Below, piece by piece: positions 15,001 to 23,645 of a DNA stretch of 64,000 bases (the stretch's first letter is position 1; each line of letters starts with the position of its first letter). The notes under the pieces were generated by a model that did no database searches, was not told the DNA's origin, and was given only the letters and a program-made list of their open reading frames with translations. The stretch is from Membranipora membranacea (Eukaryota; Bryozoa; Gymnolaemata; Cheilostomatida; Membraniporidae), in contig OU612066.1 of assembly GCA_914767715.1 (NCBI GenBank), forward strand, positions 18,700,283 to 18,764,282, written 5' to 3'. A program made the position numbers and the translations under genes.

Positions 15001-18000
15001 ATAATTCCAGACTACATCGACCCAATCTGGAGCAGCTGCGTCCTTTAAACAACATTCTACCTCAGATACCTCATCCTCACTGCACCCACCTTAGGAGGTT
15101 AGCGTTAAATAAGAATTCAAATAAGGCATGTCATCAAATTTCCCATAATGCAACTTAATTATGAACGACATGACAAACTCATTCTAATGTCACAGACTCT
15201 TCAAACTAGATCATTACCGATGCTCCATTATCCAACATGAGCCTGAGCACTAAAGTAACTATTTAAAATTAAACTGTATAAGAGGTGCAATCTATCAAAG
15301 TTTGAATAAAGGAAACGAACCTCCCGGGGTAATATTACTGGTCTCCCAATATGAAAGAAGTTTACTAGCAAGTGCTTCGTGGTCACTGTCAGAGTTATAC
15401 GAGCACTTAGGAGAGCACTTGGTAATGACGTTTACTGTTTCTACGCTGTGTAAGTCACAAAGTTCTCCATCCCATACACGACTCTCTTTGTCTAACCCGC
15501 TCTCATCGTATGATCCCACTATAGGTGGTAGAGAGTGTAGTATACAAGTGTGGATTATTCCCACCTGGCATCAGTTAACTTTCCAATAGAATAAGGTAAG
15601 TGTGGATCGATTTTGTCTTTTTTATTTATTTTCTTTGAACAATTGGACATGAAACTTCATATGAATTTGAATTTTACCCTTTGGGATATTTACAACTTGC
15701 TAAATTTTATTTCCGCTCACTGTGAGCTTTCTTTAATTTTTAAACTTGATGATCAAAGCTCTAAATTCCAAAATTTCAAATACATGTAGTGTCAGGAGCA
15801 TTTTTGTAACTCCTGACAAATACCATAGTTATTATACTGATATTTATTAGTGTAGGTAAGCAGCAGCCTTAGAGAGCCTGTATTTATCAATTGAATTATG
15901 GTTATTATGGACAGCACACGTGCAAATTAAGGGTTTATAAACTGTGCATGCGCTGAAAGCATGCTTGTGTTATTCCATGGCTTACTCATAGATGTTTTAT
16001 TCATTTAGCCTTGGTCTGCTGAGCTAGCAAAATGTAACTTATTGTACTATCTTAAATAATCGGCGTACAATGCAAAGTGTAGCACAAAGGAGCCGATCAT
16101 TAAGGCATAACTGATTCATTATATCAAGCACTAATCCTTGGCGTGCTAATGAAAATTGAAGGATGTTTGATTTAGCTTCAGTTTAATTATTATGAAACAA
16201 ATATATAATTAGGAAGATAATTAGTTAGTAATATGTAAATTTAGGCAGCAACTATTAGAGACACAACTGCCTCAACAAAAAAAGTGTTCAACAATGTTTA
16301 TTGCAACAGTGACCTTTTAATCAATGCTATTCTCCCCCCCCCCCCCCCATTTTATTAGCCACTACACTATTCATGTACAATTGTTGTGTCTAGTTATTTA
16401 CATTACCACAATTAGCAGTAGAAACTTGTGCGATGATTATTTATTTATTATTGGTTTTTAGTTGTGACTATTTATCTGGTCATGGAAAGCAGCATTAGAA
16501 AGACTGATGGCTGTAGAATTATTATTAATTCTATGATTAACATAACTTATACATACTGGAAACTTCAGAATAGGAGTAAGATCATTTTCATGTTTAATAA
16601 TTATTTATTATCAAATAAATGACATACGTAGCAATGCCATGTGCTAACCAATATTTATCATATGTTTTATAATTAATCTTGGGTTTATGAGTCATGTATA
16701 GTCAGTAAACAGTCAGCATCATTGCAAAATATCGACACTAGCAAATGTTCTACTTGTCAGCCAACGGAATTTTTTATGCGCCACCTCAGCATTATTGCAC
16801 CATGCCAACTCAACAATAATAACACCCTATATAAGGCAGGGCCCACCGTAGTAAGTTGTAGTATCATTTTTGGACTTTGGCAGCAAGGGTTTGTCAGAGG
16901 AGTAGCAATTTAGACTTTGGCAGCAAGGGTTTGTCAGAGTAGTATCATTTTTGGATTTTGGCAGCAAGGGTTTGTCAGAGTGGTAGCATTTTAGACTTTG
17001 GTAGCAAGGGTTTACCAAGAGTATCAATTATAGACATTGGTGGTAAGAGATTATTGAGGTGAAATACAGAGTTCAGGATTACAAGTTGAAGACACGGTGA
17101 CAGAGACGTACACAAAGAGGAATTACAGAGTTCAAGATTACGAGTTGAAGACACGGTGACAGAGACGTACACAAGGAGGAATTACAGAGTTCAAGATTAC
17201 GAGTTGAAGACACGGTGACAGAGACGTACACAAAGAGGAATTACAGAGTTCAAGATTACGAGTTGAAGACACGGTGACAGAGACGTACACAAGGAGGAAT
17301 TACAGAGTTCAAGATTACAAGTTGAAGCCACGGTGACAGAGACGTACACAAAGAGGAATTACAGAGTTCAAGATTACTAGTTTGAAGACATAGTGACAGG
17401 AGCATTCACAAAGAAGAATTACAGACTTCACCAGAATATAGCAAGTACCGTATTATTTCGTAAGGCAATTATTTTTAAGACCTTGAAGATTTATTTATAT
17501 CTCAAATTTTATGAAGTTAAAGTGTCATCTGATTTTGTTTTCAATAAATTCAAAATTCGCAAGAGGCTAATATTTTCTAGCCGGGAAGGTGGCACTTCAG
17601 GGTATTTATTGGCATACCTAAAGTGGGGCGTAAAGCAGTTTATTTTGGCTAGTGAGACTGCTTCGCTTGGGTCAAATACTTTAATAAGTTAACATAACTA
17701 TTGGAGAGCTTGAATTAAAGTCATCCTTTGATGTAATTGAAAGGGATTATTTATAAGGCTGAAATTTAATTTTGTTATCATAAGTAGACTATTAAGTTAT
17801 ATGTTATGTAATAGTAAAGCTAACTCTTTGAAGTATCATTTCCCCGCAAGTCAGGGTAAGGATAGTCCTAGTTCTATCAAGTAGCCTTTTCTGTTCAGAA
17901 CTGTGAACGGTAGAACGAAGTCTATTTTTGGGTTGCCTTTTGTTAAACAAAGCACTTGATTATTGACATAATAGACTAATTGAGATATTAATCTGGTTTA

Positions 18001-19836
18001 TTAACCTAGTGTGTAGACATAAACATAGACAGATCATACATGATTTGTCGCATTCTTGTAAACTTTCCTAACCACGTCATAATAAGGAAGTTACAATAGG
18101 GTTTCCCCGTGAAGTTCCTTTGTAATATTGAGGAGGGAATTCCCTAAGTTAAACTATCTTGAGTAACTACAGTTGAATAGTATTAATTGACCATAGAATT
18201 TAACGCTTATTATTACTTTGTATTTTGAGATATTACCCCTGCTAGGAACCTGAGAAAATTAGTATTTACTAACGGCGTAAAACCAAAAGCCCACCTTACC
18301 AGCCTGACAGTAGGGTTAACTTATATCTCATTAATGATAGAGGTAACAAAAGAAAATTCTCCTCAAGTTGTGTCACCCAGAATACCATTTAGATTCAGAT
18401 TATACACACTAATATGGAATATACATCAGTGATTATACATTAATGTTATAGTGTAAGCTGGAAGTATTACTGTTTTTCTGACTTACTGTCTAGTGAGCAG
18501 GTGACAAAGGTTGAACTAATTGAATCAGCAATCATCTGCATTAGTGAAATCAAGTTCTCTAAATCACCACTAGAAATAAAAAATTTGTAAAGTATGGCAA
18601 GTTAGCGGAGAGCAATCTTATATGTATGTTACAACTGTACTGGCCTCCCAAAGAAATCGAGAGAATTGCATTATGGGATACTCATTAATTTTCTTAGTGC
18701 CATAGTAATAATACTGATTTATGGTAATAATACTTGTTTCATGTCCCTCCTGACTTTATATTCATGATTATATCACAGCCAGCCCTTAAAAGCGTTCGGG
18801 ATGGCGATCGCGGCCGTAGGCCTTAACGACCGCGATCGCCATCCCGAACGCTTTTAAGGGCTGGCTGGATTATATAAAAAAGTGTCATATCTCCAAAAGT
18901 CATAGTATAAACCTAGATTGATACAATTAACCTACATTGTGTCACTCCCATTCTATGGTAAGGCGCTAACGGATAGAGGGGGGGGGGGGCTACTTCTAAT
19001 ACAATACATTTTTGTCCGTCTCGATAGGCGGCTAAGCCCATCTCTTCTAAATGTTTTACACAAAGTCTCCAACGGAGATGAACAATTAAATATATTAGAT
19101 CAACCATTATCAAGTATAAACCAACTGTCAAAGCGTACTTTAAGAATAACTTATATTCTTACCTTAGGTCCAAATCAGGAGCTTGAACATCTACTACAGA
19201 CATCCCGAGGTTGGTACATTTAGCCTCTAGATTGGATTGAGATTCATCTTTACATATCACCAACACATGACACAGACAATGATCTGGAGGGCAGTATGTA
19301 ACTGGCCTCACACCTAAAACAGATAGAATACTGAATTGGATCCTAAAAATACTCACAAATCAGGGGTACAGGTCTTAGCGTACAGACCATGGGACAACAA
19401 AATGAAACAGAATAAGGTTTTTCACCACTTACAACAAGGTCATCAACCTATCAACCTGTTGGTTAAAATTGCAAGGTATAGTCACTCGCCACATTCCGAG
19501 GAACGGGCGGCGAAATAGCACCTTAGGGGCTTGGCCGCAAAGTCTGCACCGTTCTGCTCTCAATTTGTAGGCAGGTCTGAGCACACCTGGGGTGAAATAA
19601 GTCTCAGAGGTCAGTGGACTGCAGTGAGATTCGTACATCCACGTCCTTAGCTATTTGCATGCTGAAGGAGCGGGGCTCTAACCAACTGAGCCACCTCCTA
19701 CTCCTAACCTGTGTACATATTACTCTACATTAGTGGCCAATCAGCTCATATATAGGGATTTCCTGTATTACTAACCTGCATCAGAGGTGACCGAAGCCAG
19801 CCATAAGAGGAAAAGCTGTAAGTACTGGGTGTCCAT
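50..19836 (-). CDS. Large multidomain cell-surface receptor (CTLD, TSP1, six sushi domains, FN3-like stalk, TM)
   Basis: A single-pass membrane protein of about 1,470 residues in the part seen; ligand unknown. Exons, 5' to 3': 19836-19776, 19313-19163, 18515-18487 (tentative), 15518-15321, 15089-14947, 14626-14533, 14332-14154, 13808-13694, 13282-13119, 12951-12855, 12441-12247, 11677-11555, 11301-11122, 10694-10488, 10201-9962, 9719-9519, 8845-8724, 7998-7916, 7666-7458, 7135-6764, 6496-6453, 6340-6159, 5741-5558, 3818-3699, 3516-3343, 2775-2684, 2451-2413 (tentative), 1941-1828, 937-833, 337-158, 118-50 (tentative). Phases match at all junctions except between 5558 and 3818, where a short exon is missing. 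Exons through 5558 total 3,573 coding bases (1,191 residues). Order: signal peptide 1-20, Cys-rich region, CTLD about 360-475, TSP1 476-516, sushi 517-930, fibronectin-like modules, TM, charged tail. I recognise the domains, not an orthologue. The stalk resembles juxtamembrane FN3 modules of receptor tyrosine phosphatases, but no phosphatase domain is in view. Confidence 0.8.
158..2775 (-). CDS. Receptor transmembrane and cytoplasmic exons
   Basis: Exon 2775-2684 encodes the membrane helix (LGFSLVPLSMFLSVVVG) after a short juxtamembrane linker. Exons 1941-1828, 937-833 and 337-158 all begin and end in phase 0 and encode a basic, helical tail (KEMEELRAKKRSEKARMRW; RRCSYFTRYRPWFEEM). A possible 39-base exon at 2451-2413 fits the phase between them, but its donor is weak. 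No kinase, phosphatase or known signalling motif was recognised. The tail could end at a stop at 50-52 if a 39-base intron (119-157) is real; otherwise it runs beyond the left edge. Confidence 0.6.
1146..1657. mobile_element. Foldback (MITE-like) element with about 170-bp inverted arms
   Basis: The left arm (1146-1316) and right arm (1484-1657) are imperfect reverse complements along their whole length, beginning with atagacagttttct on the left and ending with its complement on the right. The spacer of about 165 bp has no coding content. It lies in an intron of the receptor gene. No clear target duplication is visible beyond a possible TA. It looks like a non-autonomous DNA transposon. Confidence 0.75.
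2026..2342. mobile_element. Palindromic MITE with 6-bp target duplication
   Basis: An almost complete palindrome of 317 bp: the outer arms match over more than 70 bases (agtagtgtatatagg at the left, its exact complement at the right). The inner part is built from alternating copies of tctagcgctaga. It is flanked by exact direct repeats ttcagt at 2020-2025 and 2343-2348, which sets the ends. There is no coding capacity. It lies in a receptor-gene intron. Confidence 0.85.
3104..3300 (-). mobile_element. tRNA-derived SINE, family B copy 1
   Basis: Shares its order and much of its sequence with 47965-48222 (for example gggacccat-gtactca-gccgcac-ctatacc). The right end read on the minus strand is tRNA-like: a box A-like stretch (tggtctaatggttaagg) and a box B-like stretch (ggttcatttcc). 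It therefore looks like a SINE inserted with its head towards higher coordinates, in a receptor-gene intron. Confidence 0.6.
3343..7135 (-). CDS. Receptor exons: fibronectin-III-like stalk with acidic insert
   Basis: Exons 7135-6764, 6496-6453, 6340-6159, 5741-5558, 3818-3699 and 3516-3343 encode fibronectin-type-III-like strands, for example KITITWLNTDLFL, LYSMWIAGTVNGW, VHSFTLIVLERNEFLP and FCVKLRAYTNDHYID. The last is close in pattern to membrane-proximal modules of receptor tyrosine phosphatases (Cys-Asn-Gly, then V-R-A-Y-T). Exon 7135-6764 contains a run of about 55 mostly Glu residues (6870-7035) between two strands. A short exon must lie between 5558 and 3818, because phase 0 has to become phase 1; I could not place it. 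Confidence 0.65.
4099..4790 (-). repeat. 18-bp minisatellite, about 38 units, open on the minus strand
   Basis: Tandem units of cagtacccgagtaatggt, varying mainly at two positions (c/t in cccgag/cctgag and ggt/ggc). Because 18 is a multiple of three, at least two minus-strand frames stay open through the array; one reads HYSGTD or HYSGTG per unit, the other ITRVLT or ITQVLA. The array sits between receptor exons 5741-5558 and 3818-3699, exactly where an exon is missing from the model. It may be intronic or part of an exon; splicing cannot be settled from sequence. Confidence 0.9.
7458..11301 (-). CDS. Receptor exons: six sushi (CCP) domains
   Basis: Seven exons encode six complement control protein modules. 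Four are single symmetric phase 1-1 exons (11301-11122, 10694-10488, 10201-9962, 9719-9519). The fifth is split (8845-8724 with 7998-7916) and the sixth is 7666-7458. Each shows the module logic: an early Cys, a V-x-Y/T-x-C strand (for example VTVQCYPD, SITYQCLPGF), a third Cys, Trp, and a closing Cys (for example CLEDGTWTGYDEYHCY). Several Asn-x-Ser/Thr sites are present. Sushi arrays usually bind proteins in complement-like or adhesion settings; that role here is inference. Confidence 0.85.
8527..8645. repeat. AT-rich tandem repeat (about 35 bp unit, TA-rich)
   Basis: Runs of (ta)n alternating with gcataatatattataat, about three to four times. It is a simple-sequence block inside a receptor-gene intron with no coding content. 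Confidence 0.8.
11555..11677 (-). CDS. Receptor exon: thrombospondin type 1 repeat
   Basis: A 123-base symmetric (phase 1-1) exon encoding one short TSP1 module. The tryptophan ladder and arginine strand are visible (SWSDWNEWSVCG, then RRTRTMRC), followed by a compact Cys pair. At about 41 residues it is shorter than the usual 50-60, so one loop or disulfide is probably missing. TSP1 modules typically mediate glycosaminoglycan or protein contacts and are often C-mannosylated at WxxW; both are family knowledge, not shown here. Confidence 0.8.
12247..15518 (-). CDS. Receptor exons: Cys-rich region and C-type lectin-like domain
   Basis: Eight exons. The first five encode a Cys-rich extracellular region with no named domain. 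Exons 13282-13119, 12951-12855 and 12441-12247 encode a C-type lectin-like fold: an opening Cys in DHCPESGYTFF, a helix ending in FGRHYWLGHYL (the WLG core motif), Trp-rich PDDTQWDWAASP, and the closing CASQYRELC. The usual calcium and sugar signatures (EPN or QPD, and WND) are absent. Calcium-dependent carbohydrate binding is therefore unlikely; protein or lipid ligands are more plausible, by inference from other degenerate CTLDs. Confidence 0.75.
16850..17030. repeat. About 40-bp tandem repeat, four diverged units
   Basis: The core ttggcagcaagggtttgtca recurs at about 16877, 16918 and 16958, with a more diverged copy near 17000. Units are separated by variable ag-tagtatcattttt-like linkers. 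Noncoding, within the long receptor intron. Confidence 0.7.
17049..17400. repeat. 59-bp tandem repeat, about six units
   Basis: The unit begins gaattacagagttcaagatt and ends gagacgtacacaaagag. Successive units start 59 bases apart (for example near 17120 and 17179) and are highly similar in the middle copies, suggesting recent expansion. The array directly follows the 40-bp repeats. Confidence 0.85.
18487..19836 (-). CDS. Receptor N-terminal exons: signal peptide and first Cys-rich segment
   Basis: The first exon starts at the ATG at 19836 and encodes a classic signal peptide (MDTQYLQLFLLWLASVTSDA) ending in phase 1 at a GTTAGT donor. It joins in phase to 19313-19163, which carries four closely spaced cysteines (motif PPDHCLCHVLVICKD). 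That exon ends in phase 2. The only phase-compatible continuation I found before 15518 is a 29-base microexon at 18515-18487, whose phases (2 in, 1 out) link the flanking exons exactly; it remains tentative. No named domain was recognised here. Confidence 0.65.
18777..18868. repeat. GC-rich perfect hairpin
   Basis: Arms of about 38 bases (18777-18814 and 18830-18868) are reverse complements, running from cagccagcccttaaaagcg to gatcgcgg, with a loop of about 15 bases. The GC content contrasts sharply with the AT-rich surroundings. It may be a small foldback element or a recently made inverted duplication. Confidence 0.85.
19480..19715 (-). mobile_element. tRNA-derived SINE, family A copy 1
   Basis: Read on the minus strand it starts with a tRNA-like head (aggaggtggctcagttggtt, box A-like), then a degenerate box B-like stretch, then a body shared with the copy at 52447-52710. 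Shared pieces include tgctgaaggagcgg/aacgg, ctgcagtg, gcaggt-ggagcacacctgg and gggcggcgaaata. It lies in the first intron of the receptor gene. Confidence 0.75.
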
Positions 19837-20335
19837 AATTAGTAGTATTGTACAAAGTGCTGCATGAATAAATACTAGTACCAAGTACTAGTAGAAGTTT
19901 TAATACAAAATCAGCAGGTCAAACACTGCTGTCATCATACCATATCAGTGAGTAAACCTCAGCTACACAACATGTGACACCTCATGGCAAGCATTGTTAG
20001 TCGATTTTGCCAAAACAGAGCCAAAATTAAACAAGGCATTTAGGAAGCATTCTGGAAATTTGGAAATTGACTTGGTTTTTATGCATATGCACAAAACAAT
20101 AGTACACCAACAGTCAGGTCAGATGCCTGGAACTTTTGAGACAAGCTGCCACAGGAATACCAATACCAAATAGAGAACGCTTCAGTCAGTAGCAGACATT
20201 TATTGTAGGTGATTCAATCAACCATGTCAAGTCTTCACATGTGAGGTCTTCTATTTAGTGAGAAAAATTTCCTAAGTTACCATTCCAATAAAACAAAACA
20301 AGCAAAAACTGAGAAAAATATGGCAAAACACCGGA
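19837..20335. other. Short intergenic spacer between receptor gene and NDUFS3
   Basis: Both neighbours are on the minus strand, so this holds the NDUFS3 3' end and the receptor promoter within 500 bases. On the minus strand an AATAAA lies at 20204-20199. No other gene is seen. Confidence 0.6.
20199..20204 (-). terminator. Probable NDUFS3 polyadenylation signal
   Basis: AATAAA on the minus strand, about 130 bases downstream of the NDUFS3 stop codon and before the receptor start. Confidence 0.45.
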
Positions 20336-23300
20336 TCAGGAGTCATCTGAAGACTTAGCAGCATCCTTAGCGAGCTGTCGACGTGATTCTCCTCCACTAA
20401 CTTGTTTTATGTTCACCTCTCTATCTCTGAATGATGGGAACTGCTCCCATTCACTACCGAGCTCAAACCGTCTAAACTCCTGCGCTAACTCAAGAGGTTC
20501 AGCAACAACTCTCTTCACATCTTCATCATACCTCATCTAAAATAGAAGAATCAGATCACTCGTTAGAGGGCCGACTGTCTTTATGATAGGATTTTCCAGA
20601 CCATACAATACCTCCTCATCCTAATCCCGGGTTGTTTGGCAGTAGTTGTCTATTACAGATAATTAAAACGTATGCTTATGCATGTTTTTGCGACCATATG
20701 AGCAGACAATTACACATACCTCTGCATTTTCATCTCGAGAGATTTCTTCAGAGCATCCCTACCTCACCTCGCCCTATCTACATGGTTTTTCACTCCTCTA
20801 GTTAGAATAAGTAAGTAAGAGCGATTCGAGACAATGAAGCTTACCTCGACGTAACCTGTAAGTGGGAAATCTTTTCTCTGAGGATGTCCCTCAAATCCAT
20901 AATCTGTCAAAATTCTCCTCAGGTCAGGATGGTTTGAGAAATATACTCCATACATATCCCATATCTACAAATACATGTTACACATCATCGCTCGATCATA
21001 CAAGTTGGGTCTGGGCCAGTCACAACTCGTATAATGCCTGATCGACATATCAAAGATAATGCTGAAAATTAACCAAATTGAGAAACTTTGAATAAGAGTC
21101 ACTAAGTGTATAGAGAGAATTTTCAGATCTCAATTCGAACTATCATCCCCTCCTTTAATTGCAAATTTGTTTCCGTAGCAATAATTAATTAATCGTTTCA
21201 ATCTCACCTCTCGCTCATACCAGTCAGCGGCTTTGAACACACCATAGAGACTCTCAACTGGAGTTAACTCATCAGTGTAGGTCTTCACTCGTATTCTGGC
21301 ATTAAATCTCAATGATAATAAGTTATAAACTATCTGCAATATATAATATATTAAGGTTTAATGAAAAGTTATCGTTACATAGAGAATGAGCAGGCAACTC
21401 CAATATTATCAACTCTGAGAAAAAAACAATTTATAGCCTTTGATTTAGTCGACTTGTATTCAAATCAGTTGAGGGAATCAATCACTTTCCTAACTAGCCT
21501 TGACTGTGACATGCATACAAACTAAATAAGCTAATAAAGCTAATAGTACATCACCGAGATATTTTTTGAATTTATATTGCAAAAGAATTATAAACATCAT
21601 ACCTCGAATCTGTTTTGTTTAGATGGGATGTCCACACCAGCTATATCAGCCAGACTAAGAAACTGTCCGTTGTGATGGTCTCTGAGAAAAGTCATAACAG
21701 GTATAACACCTTGAGGGGCGATCATCAGCTCCAACTCTCCACAATGACTTACTTTAGCTTCCTGTCATAACAGAGATAATAATTGAGATTGTGATGAAAT
21801 ATGACTGCACTGGTTTGGATTGAAGGTGACTAGAGAATATAAATTAATGAATATTAAGATAGAAATAAAAGGAATCAGCATATTATGGTGGAGATCATCA
21901 ATTAGCCAAAGAGACATAAATGAAGAGTGCCGTGCAACCATCAGCTCCAAATATTACATCAATATTATGTTTATTGTGAATCTGAAATGAGAGCCAGGGC
22001 AAAAATAATCATACTTGAGCAGCCTTCTGATTTTGGGCAATAGAAAAGCATAGGCTAGCGCTTTCTTCAAGCGGATTTACGAACCTGAACATATTTAGGA
22101 AGCACTTCTGCGCACATCCTGCCATAGTCTTCCAGCTGGGCAACAGCTTCTGATACACGGGGCCTCACCGTAGTCGCTGCAAAATAATCATAGGAGATAA
22201 GTGAAAACTGAGTTCACTCAAGTATCACTTTAAATCAAACTTGAATGCTCAATCGTGAAATCAACTCAATTTTTGACAATGTTAAGAATAAAATTTGACA
22301 ATAACAGCACTAACTGTACATTTGACACAAAGTCATGTTGAAGCTTTGTTTGATTGTAATACTTACTGGTCTCAAAGCGAACTTGTGTGCATCTTGGTAC
22401 ACACTGCACATGAGCTGCAGCTAGAGGTGATGCAGCCAATACTCCTGTAAAATAAAGACATGTCATCAGTATCACTGTGTAAGAAGACTGTCTAGTCTGA
22501 TGAGCATATGAGTTTGGTGCATAGCTATACGACTGAACCTTCAAACAACTGATAGCAATGTGGATTCAGCACCCAAGACATCACGGTTCTAGATACATTT
22601 AAAAACTCAGCATAGTAGATAGATATGTCCATTGACTACAGTACGGGCCAATGATGTGATGTAGGCAATCCACATGCCCATTGCAGCTTGTGCATCGTCC
22701 TTGGTCTGGTGCTCAGGTCTTGGCTTGAACTTGACACTTGTCCACTGACCCTAATCAAACTACATTGGTTGGGCTTGCGGGATGATCAATCATCTTCCAG
22801 TCAGCTCCATTTGCATATACTGTCTTTCCATTGCATTTGTTTGCACAACCGAACTACACGAGTTACGCACAATGCAGGCAAATTAGTATGTTTCTTAGTT
22901 ACTAAGTATTAGTAGCCTACGGTAAGGCACTAGCCTGAGAATAGCCACTGCGATACTTGTGCAACCCTTCCATTCTCCCTGGTGCAACCAACCAGCCATG
23001 ACACATAATACAACACTTCATCATAGTTGATAGTAATAATGTACATATATCATAAATAAACTAATCATTGTATACAACAGCAATAGCCCTAGCTAAGATT
23101 AGTAGGCCTAGGAGTAGTAGGACTATGATAGATGATAGATAGGTTAGGTAACTGGTGAGGTGTCTTCTCTCTCTCCAATCTCTGGCTCTACCAACGGACC
23201 GGTTGGTAGAGCCAGAGATTGGAGAGAAGACATGTTGGACTTTTCTATTAAGATGGAATTGTAGTGACACAATAGTGTTGATGAATAATTGATATTGAGC

Positions 23301-23395
23301 TGCAGAAATATCAGATTAGAATACATACTGTGTGACTTGGAGGCATTTCGGAGTGCCTGTCTTGCAAAAAGCCTACTAGCTGCAGCAGCTGACAT
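20336..23395 (-). CDS. NDUFS3: NADH dehydrogenase iron-sulfur protein 3, mitochondrial (complex I 30-kDa subunit)
   Basis: A core subunit of respiratory complex I in the matrix arm near the ubiquinone-binding region. Exons: 23395-23329, 22444-22367, 22176-22085, 21761-21603, 21333-21208, 20964-20845, 20536-20336; all phases join and give 280 residues, close to the animal length of about 265. The N-terminus ([20 protein letters not shown]) is a typical Arg/Ala/Ser-rich mitochondrial presequence. Conserved blocks are plain: [40 protein letters not shown], the family signature [20 protein letters not shown] with [13 protein letters not shown] following, and [17 protein letters not shown] near the end. 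Start chosen as the only ATG giving a presequence in phase. It shares a 250-bp divergent promoter region with the lectin gene. Identification is firm. Confidence 0.97.
23162..23232. repeat. Inverted repeat in NDUFS3 intron 1
   Basis: Arms beginning gtcttctctctctccaatct and ending in its near-complement, with tctggctctaccaac repeated inverted around the centre ggaccg. Arms of about 31 bases; noncoding. Confidence 0.8.
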
Positions 23396-23645
23396 TCTCT
23401 ATTTCAGAAATTATTTCTAAAATAAAATGGGAGAGCGTATCGAACCATGACGTTTTAGCAACACTTATAGTATATAGGTCGATACTTTAGAGCTGTTTTG
23501 ACAAATTGTAGAGTGACTGATTCAGCCTCCAAATCTAAAAGAGTATGCCAACTTGAATTTTTTTTCTTCTCTCTCCCCAAGTCTTAACCTCCACTTCAAG
23601 TCCAACTCCAACTCTTTCATGCAGTCAAAACCTCTTTGAGGGATA
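23396..23645. promoter_or_regulatory. Putative bidirectional promoter, NDUFS3 and VIP36 gene
   Basis: Only 250 bases separate the two divergent start codons, so both core promoters and 5' leaders must fit here. No TATA box at a usual distance from either start was evident. Confidence 0.55.

Larger units (their letters stand above)
15519..18486. other. Long receptor intron, mostly repetitive
   Basis: No convincing exon was found. It holds a poly-C run near 16335-16349, two tandem arrays (about 16850-17030 and 17049-17400), and otherwise AT-rich unique sequence. The plus-strand frame 17393-17692 is open but has no splice partners or recognisable protein features. Confidence 0.5.

Noticed and set aside
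17393-17692. Plus-strand 99-residue frame after the 59-bp array
   Set aside because: Low-complexity composition, no start context or splice partners; lies in an intron on the opposite strand.
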